A stretch of DNA of 64,000 nt, taken from positions 17,806,339 through 17,870,338 of the forward strand of contig OW204011.1 of NCBI GenBank assembly GCA_934047225.1, written 5' to 3'. Numbering within the stretch: the first letter of the stretch is position 1; the number at the start of each line of letters is the position of its first letter. The position numbers and the translations under genes were made by a program. This document shows positions 12,801 to 24,800 of this stretch, piece by piece. This DNA comes from Ypsolopha sequella. Taxonomy: Eukaryota; Arthropoda; Insecta; Lepidoptera; Ypsolophidae. The notes below the pieces were generated by a model. That model saw nothing but the letters and a program-made list of their open reading frames with translations, was not told the DNA's origin and made no database searches.

Positions 12801-15800
12801 GTAGGATCAGATAAAATCGGGCAGAGGGGTCTTGAGTTGAGTATTATTTCAATTCGAGCCAAAAGGGTAGAGAATTCCTCAAAAGTGAGGTGCTGTTCAC
12901 CTATCACGCGATAAAGTAGTTGCTTGGTGGATTTTACGTTTATTTCGTGCAGAGCGCCGAACCAAGGCCCTTTAGGCGGGTTCAGTAACCAAGTTATGTG
13001 CTGATTCGCGAGCTTGTGAGTGATTGCATCATTGTTTGTGCCGCAGTCTGAGCGAATGAGAATTGGAGTACCGCGACGTGAGATAAAACCTAACAGGGCT
13101 CGTGCTGAGTGAAATTGAGTGTGATTGAGTGAATGTACGTCTGCTATTTCAAGTGATACGGTTGGCAACAAAATTGGTGTGTTAGTGACGTTCACTACAC
13201 GTTGTGCGGAGTTACAAGAATTCTCTGTTGGAGTTGAAGTCATTGAGTGAAAATGAACTGAGTGTGTATGTGATGAGTGTGTGTGTGATGAGTGCGCTGA
13301 GTGCGCTGAGTGCTGGTTTCATTGAGTGAAAATGAGCTGAATGTGTATGTGATGAGTGAATGTGTGAGTGAAAATGAGCTGAGTGTGTCTATATGTGCTG
13401 ATTGAATGTGTGAGTGAAAATGAGCTGAGTGTGTATGTGCTGATTGAATGTGTGAGTGAAAATGAGCTGAGTGTGTATGTGCTGATTGAATGTGTGAGTG
13501 AAAATGAGTTGAGTGTGTATGTGCTGATTGAATGTGTGATGAGTGTGACTATATGTGAAAATGAGTTATTAAAACTTGAGCGCTACCAACTCCAACGTGC
13601 GGATAGCTTGTAACTTGCGCGGGCCGAAATAACAAAGGCTATGTTCAAACGGAACACGGAAAATAAACACGATAGAGAGAAAAAAAAAATAAAAAAAATT
13701 TTTTTTTTTTTAAAAACAACCTGTATATGAGCTGATACACCAACGTGGAACACCCTATATGTGTACCATAAACAATAAGATCAGAGATGAGAAGAGAAAA
13801 AAAAAAAAAAAAAAAAATTTTACTATATTTCTGCTATATGCACCCGGTTAAAAAAGCAGACAATAACACGAAAAAACGGTCCGGCAATATATTACTGTAA
13901 CACAAGATTACCGTAACATAAATTATCGAAAAGGGCTGATTACTTGTTTACTTTTATGTTATTTGCCTTGAAATCATGTGCCGACAATACACGTTAGAAC
14001 TGACGGCAATATATCATAACAGTATATTTACAACAACACATCAGTCGTCGAAAATTCTATTTATAGAATAAAATACCTACCTAGAAGCCTCGAACGCGTA
14101 AATAAACAAAGAATGTATTTACCTCGCAGAAATCGGATCTAAATGAGCGGACAATCCAATGATGCAGATCAAACTTTGGTAACGTAATAATACGTAAACG
14201 TAAACGTGTGTACTTATGTACTCAACACACGTAACTTACGTATATATGTGACGTATAAAAGTGCACGAAATAAAGTTTGGTATAATAAAGAAATATAGTG
14301 GACTGTAACTTAAACAATTGGGCTGAATGTATGGGCCGGTTCTATACCGATGGAATGTTCCAGGCGGCGGTTCTAATTACCTACCCGCAATAGGTATTCG
14401 AGACCACAAAATATTTTTTGCCGGGAAAGGGGGCAAAATATGTAACCGGGTGAAAATGGACTGTAGTAAACCGACGGGGGCTGGTTCAAACAAAGTTACG
14501 GGCCGGCGGGGGGGAGGCGGGGGGTGATATAAACCAAAAATTTTCCGCTCGACGGACCAAAATTTTTCTTGTATTGAAAATGGACTGTAGGGGCTGAAAA
14601 GGGGGCTGGTTCTAATGGTTCGAATTCGAAAACGGTCTCGAAGGATCAAAAATGTAGCCGCTGGCTACAGGAAATGCAGAGCTGATGATAAAGGGAAAAT
14701 GGATGAATTGACACGAGAGAATTGTGGGTAAACTGACTGACCTTGCTTTGGAATGTTGTTCTCGATGGGCCGACAGGAGATGCGGTGACGTGCTGAGCCT
14801 TCTTGTTGGCTAGTTGAGCTGGCGTCTGTGCAGGGATGTATTGAATGTCCTGGTTTGAGTGATGTACACAGCACTTGTATTAACACTACACTTTAGGTAC
14901 GCGATATTGTTTGTGCTGACGCGAATGTCTATTGTTTAGAGCTGTCGGCTGCGCGGGCGCGCGCGCGTGCGCCTAGAGAGGCTCGTCGATCCGAACAGAC
15001 CGAGCGAGCGGCGGTCAGCGCAGGACTCGATTCCGTCGCGAGTCACCCTTTCTGCGCATGCGCTGACGTCACGAGTTTAGCGTGAACACAGTGTATGTTA
15101 TTTGTTGACAAGTTTGTTTAAAAGAGGCAGTGTATGTTATTTGTTGACAAGTTAGCTAAAATTGGGGTTTCCTTTTGGGAGTTTTTAAAAAGCAAAGAAC
15201 ACGTCTGAGTCGAAGCGAAGACTCTTTAATATTGAATATTACAAGTACAAAATGCATCCTACGTCTAAAAGTGCTTACACTAACCCTTTATAGAGTAGCA
15301 CGGGGATTTAGACTTAGTCAGCAAAAATATTATTACTAGCTAAGGGTTGAGGGGGTGACATAACTCCTCCCTCCCTAAGTGCAAAATTATCGGAATGAGG
15401 GTTAATACCGTTGTTCCGATGATTTTGCGTAACATGTAATATGTTTCCCCAAAAATGATACAATGTGAGGATAAAACAGATTAAAACTAAACACATAAGG
15501 CCGTATAGTAAGACTGTTCCTAGGCTAACACTATTGAAATTCACTGCACTGATATCTTTATATTCACTGTCACTATTTTTCAAAACCAATGACATATACT
15601 TTAGTTCGTCCAAGTTGACACCTTTCATATTCAGGACATGTGCACTGGATAAGTTGCTGAGATGTAGCTCCGGGAGTATAATTGTCGGTGTTTTCTCTAT
15701 GGTTATTGACTCCGTAAAGGTGTTCTGGTGATGGATGAGGATACCATTTATTTCTAACTCACAAGGTTCATCTAGCGTTATGAGATAGGTACCAATTATA

Positions 15801-18800
15801 GGCTGCTTTTGAATATCATTACCACATTTTTTTACCAAAATTGATTTTGCATCGACGTATAAAATCCAACTTTTCGGTCCGATCTTTTGTATCTTTATAC
15901 TTTCTATGGTAACGGGATGTTGAACACATTGAGCAGGGTTTTCTACGAATTTCAGCAGCTGTTCAATGCAGGTTGATTCAGGATAGAGTACTTGCTTGTC
16001 AGTGGTGCAGAGGAAGTCGGTTTCATCAGAAAGCGGTTGGCATGATTCAGCAATTGGTAGGTATTTCATTCCCTTCGCCAGGAGGTAAGGATATTTAGGG
16101 ATGATAACAAATGTTTTATTTTTGGAATCGTTAAATACTGGTATAGAATAAAGTTTAAAGTACTTATATGTATTATTATCAGTAAGTGGAACTTCCATAA
16201 TAAACGTTATCTGATTTCCTTTCATATAAGATTTAACACTTATTGTTTCTTCTAACTTTACTAAGTTATTTAATGTGGGTTGATATATTAAACTTTCAGT
16301 CCTTGCAATTTGTTGCAAATGATTTAACAATTCGGTAGAGTTTATAATAGACTGATGTAATACAGATGTTTTACAAAACGCTAGGGTAGTCTCTATTTCG
16401 CTTAATTGTATGAATATAGTTCTAAAATTGATAGCAAACATATTAAACAACCCTAACACATAAGTGGAGTAAATACAATTATTTTCACGAGTTGTAACTT
16501 CTTTTAACATTTTCTCAACCCTTTGTAAACGTTTATCTAAAATAACAGTGTTCTCATGTAGAGTTTGTGTACCATTTATAAGGCTATTCAGCATTTTGGA
16601 AACTATCGTCAATTTTGAATCGAAAATCGTTTGATCCTTTTCGAACTTTGAAATTAGATTATCATACTTAAGGGCGTCATTATGATCTAGGTTTCCGGTC
16701 ACTATTTTGATAACAGAACCCAATGGATTAATAATACCTCGTCTGAAACGTTGTGAAGGAATCAGTTGCTGAAACTTTTCTATAGCCAATTTTTGTAAAT
16801 ATTCTACTTGAGCCTTGACACTTGAAAACTCATGAATATATGGTTTGTTATTATCTATTAATTTATTAAATTCATTAAATTTTATACTGTTAAAATTAAG
16901 GTCATTGTGAATACCATTTAGATCCAAAACCTTTGCAATAATCCATTTGTCTGTTTGAATGGAAGCTTGTCCTACTTTTACCGGAAGTATGCCAGGGTTT
17001 TTTTTAAGTGATTCCAGTTGAAGGGCCTGGTTTGGGACTGTTGCGACCGCTACGATCAGCAGGCACCACCTGTGAAGGGCGTTTCACATTTATAATAGGG
17101 ACCTTCGTATTCCTACTTCCTATCTGAACTGGTACAATATTTCGTTCAGGTTTTCCTATAATTTTTGCCTTTTGATAAAGGGGTTTATCCTTACTTTTTC
17201 TTTTATTGACGACTTTTGCGTAAATTGGTCTTTCAGGGCAAAGCTCAATATTTTCATCTCCTCCTCTCTTTTCTCTCACCTTTTCTTTTCTTGCTAACAT
17301 CTTTTCTGACAAATGTTTGTATAGATATTGGGTTCTTTTAAAATGATCTTTTAATAGTTGCTGTAAGTAAGTTTTCTCCAAATTAACATTGAATAGAGAT
17401 CCAGAATCAGTATGACCAAATACGACTTCAAATGGGGTGAGATCGGTAACTGAGTGAATTGTGTGATTGTAGGCCATTATGGAATAAGTCATGATTGACG
17501 CGGCATCTGTACATCTTTGTTCGTATGTGGCTAATCTATATATCTCTATTATTGTTGAGTGGAACCTTTCAATTAAACCCATGGAATTGGGGTTATTTGC
17601 AGTTCCGATGTGCATTTCAATTTTGTACATAGCTGTCATCTCTTTCATAAGCTCGTTGTTAAACTCCGACCCAGGGTCTGAGCTTATCTTTCTCGGAATA
17701 CCGTAGAAAGAAAAGTATTTTATTAATGCGCGAATTACTTCGGGTGTTGAGCGATTTGATATCTCTATAGCCTGTCCCAGTTTGCTAAACGCATCAACCA
17801 ATGTCAGATAATATTTACCGTCGATTGTAAAAAGATCGATAAATATTTCCTGGAAGGGTGCATCCTGCGTTTGTGTTAACTGTAAAGTGGGCTTTAACGG
17901 TCTCCTATCATACTTCATCTTATTACATGCATCACAATCATTTAAAACTGCTGAAACTGTCGCTTGCATATTATTCCAATAATAATTTCTACGTATTCTC
18001 AGTAAAGTTTCCTTGATGCCTCTGTGGCAAGTTTTCCCTTCATGATTTCTTAAAATGATTTTTTTTTGTTCGCTTTCGTCCTCTTCATACTTCACGCGTT
18101 CTGTACATTCAAAAAACTTAACCATTCCTCCTTTAAATAATTGGATAATTATATTACTAAACTGTTTTCTATGTATTTCGCTTTCATAGTATATGAAGTA
18201 TTTGGTCTTGGGCTTGATATACCTTTTGAGGAATTCTTTTATCAATTCCTCATTATTTACTGGCAAATGAACTTCCAAAATTTTTTGTTTGTCCCGAGAT
18301 AAATCTTTAACTTGAGTATCGTTCCTGAACCAAACATATATCAAAAGTTGATTGGGCTTCGTATCTATAGCCTCATTCAAAATAGGAACTCCTACAGATT
18401 CAATATTTTCAGCGGAATGTATTGTATCAGAATGAGTCGAATCTAGAGACATCGGTTTATTGATTTCTGAACTGGCCGAAAGTGTGTCAGAATGTTCATG
18501 TACAGAGACAGTGCATTCAGAATGGGCGCTTTCTGTTTCAGAGGAATCGTTTATTGCTATTGATTCGTTTTCGTCCGGTTTAGACAGTCCAATTATTTGT
18601 TTAGTTACCCTTTTTATAAATTTGTTAAGTTTTTTTGTTTTTTGGTTCTCGTCCTTGTCGTCAATATTTACTTTCATTGATAATCCGTCGTTATCTGAGT
18701 CTACAGCATTAATTTTTATTCTAGACAGGGCATCAGCATTTGTATTCTGGCTACCCTTTTTATGTTTTATGTCATAGTTATAGTCAGAAAGGCGTAATCT

Positions 18801-21800
18801 CCAACGGGTGAGTTTACTATTTGTATCTCCTAAGGTATTAAGCCATTCTAAAGGCTTATGGTCTGTGTAAATGTCGAATTTGCGTCCATAAAGGTAAGGT
18901 CGAAAATGTTTTGTGGCCCAAACTACTGCAAGAAGTTCTCGCTCTATAGTGCTGTATCTGCTTTCCGTTTCACTGAGGGTCCGACTGGCATAAGCAATAG
19001 GCTTATCACTGCCTACAGGACCTTGGGATAAGACAGCTCCAATGGCGAAATTTGAACTGTCAGTTGTGAGGATGAAAGGTTTATCTGGGTCCGGGTATTG
19101 AAGTAATGGGGCGCTTGTTAAAAGTTCCTTGCATTTGTTGAAGGCGTCAATATATGGTTGATCAATCACAATTTTATTCCTTTTCTTTAAACAATTCGTC
19201 AATGGTTTGGTAATTTTGGCGAAGTCTTTAATAAACTTTCTGTAATAGCCTACTAATCCTAAAAAGCTTTTGATTTGAGTGGTTGTTTTGGGGATCGGAA
19301 AGTCCAAGACTGCTTTTATTTTGTCATCGTTTGGCCTAAGGCCATCTTTAGTAATTTTATGTCCAAGGTAAAGGACTTCCTTGCGGAAAAACTCCGACTT
19401 ATCAAGTTGAACTTTCAGATTTGTGCTTCTAAGTCTGTCAAAAACGGCTCGGAGCTTCTGGAGGTGTTCTTCTAGACTGGCAGAGAATATTATAATGTCA
19501 TCAAGGTAAACCATGCAATGGATCCCCTGTAGACCCCGCAGCACATTATCTATCGTCCTTTGGAACGTAGCAGGTGCGGTTTTAAGTCCAAACGGCATTC
19601 GTGAAAATTCGAAATGACCGTTTTGTGTGCTAAAGGCCGTTTTCTGTCTGTCCTCGTCAACTACCTCAATTTGGTGATAGCCACTTGCCAAGTCAAGCGT
19701 ACTAAAGTAAACACTCTTGCCAAGTTTGTCAAACAGGTCCGTAATATTGGGAAGTGGGTATCGATCGTCAATTGTAATGTCATTTAAGCGTCTGTAGTCG
19801 ATTACCATTCGGAATTTGACTTCTCCAGAGGCGTCCATTTTTTTGGGCACTAGGTGCACAGGTGCACTCCAAGGAGAGTACGATTCCTGGATAACATTGT
19901 CTTTAAGTAATTTTTCTACTTGTCTATTTATTTCGGATGCCTGAGCAGGGGCTTGTCGGTATGGTTTAATATAGATAGGATCCTCGTTTTTAGTGCGAAT
20001 GTGATGCTTAACCTGATTGGTAAAGGTCAGTGGAATTTCTTCGCAGTAAAAGATGTCTTTGTACTCTGAACATAATTTTTGAACACATTGTTTCTCTTGG
20101 TCATTCATATGGTCTAATCGCAGTTTGTTTAAATTTTGTGTTAAAATTTGGTCTATGTCTGTATGGTTTTTATTGTTAGTCGAATAAGTCTCACATTGCA
20201 TGTCATTGTCAAATTTCTCTACCTTAAACGGGCTGGTTATAGTTAACTGAACGTCATTGTCCGTCGAATTTTGGATTACAGTTGTTGCGTAGCCATTGTC
20301 ACATCTAACTATTGCTAAGGGCATACGTACTCCAGAATAAAATTCGGTGTAGTTTAGAATAGCTTCGCCGGAATACAAGTCAGTGGGAAGTCGAACTCGT
20401 TGTTCTGATCGAGGTCCTATTTTTATTTCGTGCGGAGTGGTAGTCGGGTTATAAATAATAGGTATGGATGTAGTTTTCGTTTGTAAAACTTGATTTTTCA
20501 TGTCGATAGTCGCTTCGAGCTGTTTTAACAAATCACTACCAATAAGTCCATCATATTTTTTATCCACATCGTAGATATAGAATTTATGTCGATTTTTGCA
20601 ATTAAAAGTTGGTAGTAAGGGTATGTCGATGACCTCGTGATGTTTGCTTGAAGCATGCGTACTAATTACTTCAAATGGTTCTATTGATTTAAATGACGAA
20701 AAATAATCGTTGGCCTTTTTGGGACTTATGAAACTACGCGTGCTTCCAGTGTCCACCATGAATTTCGAGTCAATTTCAGGTATGTAAATATGGGGTAGTT
20801 TTAATGTTGGGTCACAATTCAAATTTATCATTTCGGGATTGGTTTTGAGACCAGTATGCGAAAATTTTCAATTTCGTGGTCACTACTTTCCGATTTGTTA
20901 TTATTCATTTCAATTCGATCCGCTTCTAAATTCTCAGTAGGAAGATTATCAGTTATGCATTCAATTGGATATTCAATATTATTATCATAACAGTCGTACT
21001 CATACGAACTCGCTTGTACATATGGACTGTAGTCATAACAATAATCAGTCTCGTTGTCAGTCATGTACAGTTCGTTTAATCGAAAACCTTGTTGCGGTTT
21101 AGTTACAGGAGCCGTTCTCATTGAGACGTCGGTATTGCCCTGGGGTTTAAAGCCAGAGGGTTGACTGTTATTATTAAACTGGGGTGGCTTGTATCCGAAC
21201 TGTTGATTTGGTTGTTGAGGGCGTATTCCAAATTGTTGAGGTTTAAAACCAAATTGTGGCGGCTGATTACCAAATGGTGGTGGGCGGTAGCCAAACTGTG
21301 GTGGTTTATAACCCAAATTTTGGGGTTGAAGGTTAGGACGGAATCCAAAATTCTGTCCTTGACTGAACTGAGGCACACTTATAGGTTTGTTTTGAGGGAT
21401 ACCAAAATTAAATTTTGGTGGAGCGTACATCGAGGGTACAACGGGTTTAATACCAAAGCTTTGGTATTGCTGGGGCTTAGGAATATTGTTATAGGTGTCA
21501 AACTTAATAGTTTGTGGAGTTGTATTGAATTGGGTTTTTGATAGAGAATTATTGGAATTACCAAGCATTCTGTTACGCATATTATACTGTTCGTGAAAAT
21601 TTACTTCTTCTAGAACAATGCTTAGAGCCTGTTCTAGTGTTGACGGTATCTTTAATCGCACAATTCGCACCATATTTTCTGGCAAATTGTACAGAAAAAC
21701 ATTCAAGGCAGTATTATTGTAAATGCATATTTTACTTTTCCTTATATTTTCGTCTTGCAACTGATTAACCTTCGAAATCAAAATTGATCTTATTGATTGG

Positions 21801-24800
21801 ATTCTGTTACAAAAGTCCAAAAAGCTTTCACCCTGTTTGATCTTTAAAGTTTCTAACTCTATGTTGATACACTCTTCACTACGTGGGTCTCCGAAATGCT
21901 GAGTTAACAGTGCCTTAAGCTCAATCCAGGTACTAACGTCCTCTCGTTCCGATAACAAGGCCGCTGCATCGTCAACAAGCCTACTTGTTATCGCATTATA
22001 GAGATATAAATTTTGTTCGTCTTGACCCCTATATTTCGATATTATAAATTCACATTTCCTCACAAATAAGTTCAAGTGCCTTTTATCACCACCGAAAAGC
22101 GGTATCAATTTTAACATTTCAGCGGGTATCAGCTTTATTTTATCCATTTTATTTTTGGAAAATCAATACAGTACAATAAAAAAATTCGTATAAAGTCTCA
22201 AAAATGTAAAAATAAAATAAAGTAATACTAATAAAACTTGGATCAAAAGAAATACTTTTGTGTAATTACGTTAAGTACTATTTCATAAATTTATATTTTA
22301 AGACTACGCAATTTTAGCGTAAAATACAGTTTATAAGGCAAGGCTTAAAACTAAAACACAAGAATACAAGTTACAATTATACTTTAACTACCAGATAACG
22401 TATTATCGGAAAAGGTTTGATTCCAAAATAACACACAATGAAAAATATAGGAGGGTAAGGAAGGAAGGCGAAGAGTTTTACTCACCAACCAATGTTTTCT
22501 CCCATACTCGGCTTTTATATCCCAATAGGTCACCTTTTAACTTATTTCTTTGTTCGTAGTTTTTAGTCGCACAGCTATAATCGCGCACACATTCACGGAA
22601 ATCTTCAGAATTTGATGAAGAAAAACTCGCGAAAGCGGCGCAGCTTTTAAACGACTAATCCTACCGGCTGCGCCAGCTAAAATTGGGGTTTCCTTTTGGG
22701 AGTTTTTAAAAAGCAAAGAACACGTCTGAGTCGAAGCGAAGACTCTTTAATATTGAATATTACAAGTACAAAATGCATCCTACGTCTAAAAGTGCTTACA
22801 CTAACCCTTTATAGAGTAGCACGGGGATTTAGACTTAGTCAGCAAAAATATTATTACTAGCTAAGGGTTGAGGGGGTGACATAACTAGTTTGTTTAAAAG
22901 AGGCAGTGTATGTTATTTGTTGACAAGTTTGTTTAAAAGAGGCAGTGTATGTTATTTGTTGACAAGTTTGTTTAAAAGTGGCAGTGTATGTTATTTGTTG
23001 ACAAGTTTGTTTAAGAAGACGCATTGAAAATGTTGGCGGCGCGGATCTCAATATTTGTTGACAAGTTTGTTTTAGAAAACGCATTGAAAATGTTGGCGGC
23101 GCGGATCTCAATATTTGTTGACAAGTTTGTTTTAGAAAACGCATTGAAAATGTTGGCGGCGCGGATCTCAATATTTGTTGACAAGTTTGTTTTAGAAAAC
23201 GCATTGAAAATGTTGGCGGCGCGGATCTCAATATTTGTTGACAAGTTTGTTTTAGAAAACGCATTGAAAATGTTGGCGGCGCGGATCTCAATATTTGTTG
23301 ACAAGTTTGTTTTAGAAAACGCATTGAAAATGTTGGCGGCGCGGATCTCAATATTTGTTGACAAGTTTGTTTTAGAAAACGCATTGAAAATGTTGGCGGC
23401 GCGGATCTCAATATTTGTTGACAAGTTTGTTTTAGAAAACGCATTGAAAATGTTGGCGGCGCGGATCTCAATATTTGTTGACAAGTTTGTTTTAGAAAAC
23501 GCATTGAAAATGTTGGCGGCGCGGATCTCAATATTTGTTGACAAGTTTGTTTTAGAAAACGCATTGAAAATGTTGGCGGCGCGGATCTCAATATTTGTTG
23601 ACAAGTTTGTTTTAGAAAACGCATTGAAAATGTTGGCGGCGCGGATCTCAATATTTGTTGACAAGTTTGTTTTAGAAAACGCATTGAAAATGTTGGCGGC
23701 GCGGATCTCAATATTTGTTGACAAGTTTGTTTTAGAAAACGCATTGAAAATGTTGGCGGCGCGGATCTCAATATTTGTTGACAAGTTTGTTTTAGAAAAC
23801 GCATTGAAAATGTTGGCGGCGCGGATCTCAATATTTGTTGACAAGTTTGTTTTAGAAAACGCATTGAAAATGTTGGCGGCGCGGATCTCAATATTTGTTG
23901 ACAAGTTTGTTTTAGAAAACGCATTGAAAATGTTGGCGGCGCGGGTCTCAATATTTCTCAGCCATTACAAAACATTTTGTAACGGAACTGATATTTATGT
24001 ACATATTTTATTTATCATGTCTTTGACATCATTTTTGTAATTGCTCTTCTTGATTTGAGAAAAAAACGTCAAAAATTGCTCGTTAAAATTAGAGATTTTC
24101 GTTTTACAGTGACACTCAGAAGTACACACTTCAAAATGGTAATTGGATTTTGTAATATTAGCGATATAGATGCCACTCGGCCGAAATGTATGGAAGGGCA
24201 GTTTTTTTTGAGATTTCAGGTCTGGCTCCATAATAGTACATTACGAAACTCGTGCGAGAAACTTTTTCTCGACTCGTGTGATTGCAGCACTCGCCATTTT
24301 TTATAGCACAAGTGCGGAAAATGCCGACTTTAAGCACGCACAGCGTGCGTAAAGTGGTCATTTTACGCACGGTGTGCTATAATAAAAGTTGTTCTATACC
24401 ATTGACTGAATAAACATATATATATATCAAATATGGTTACACCTTTCTGTTACACGTTATATATGATTAATATAGATATCTACTGAAAATCAGCGTCATA
24501 GCGAAAGTCATGCTCCTAACACATGCTGTGTGGAGACCTATTTGGTATTTTTATTAGTCACTAGTTGTTAGTTGTGTGTAAAAATGTTAAAATAACAAAT
24601 AAAGCGACGACTTTAAAAAGAAATTTCATCGCGTTTGTTTAAGGGGCTGCACAATGCTAAAATTCAGTCCTGCTTTAACGCGTTTGTTTTTTGACTCTCT
24701 ATCCTGCTCTAATCAGATGCCGGGCACGCAAAAGTTCAGTTATTTAGAAATCGTGGCTCCAGAAATAAAGTAGTAAGGCTTTTTTGTTTGTTTGTTTGAG

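Larger units (their letters stand above)
11997..15088 (-). mobile_element. Internally deleted BEL/Pao LTR retrotransposon
   Basis: 3092 bp with two identical 436-bp LTRs (11997-12432 and 14653-15088) that begin TG and end CA, and a 5-bp target duplication CAGTG (11992-11996, 15089-15093) in a SatA monomer. The only coding sequence left is the C-terminal integrase part of pol on the minus strand (12413-13243). Gag, protease, RT and RNase H are missing and a minisatellite lies where they should be. Identical LTRs imply recent mobilisation, so it was probably moved in trans by an intact relative. Confidence 0.92.
15154..22886 (-). mobile_element. Errantivirus B, intact, inverted relative to copy A
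   Basis: 7733 bp on the minus strand with 212-bp LTRs (5' LTR 22675-22886, 3' LTR 15154-15365) and target duplication AGTT (15150-15153, 22887-22890). All three genes are open. I noticed only a handful of differences from copy A: an extra T in a T-tract before gag (7 versus 6), the sense codon at the place of the stop in A, Glu/Asp three residues later, Thr/Pro in RT and two His/Asn changes in the RNase H-integrase linker. This is therefore the better candidate for an active copy. Confidence 0.96.

Noticed and set aside
22857..24040. Three long overlapping frames over the 60-bp SatB array
   Set aside because: Same artefact: 60-bp unit, open in several frames on both strands.
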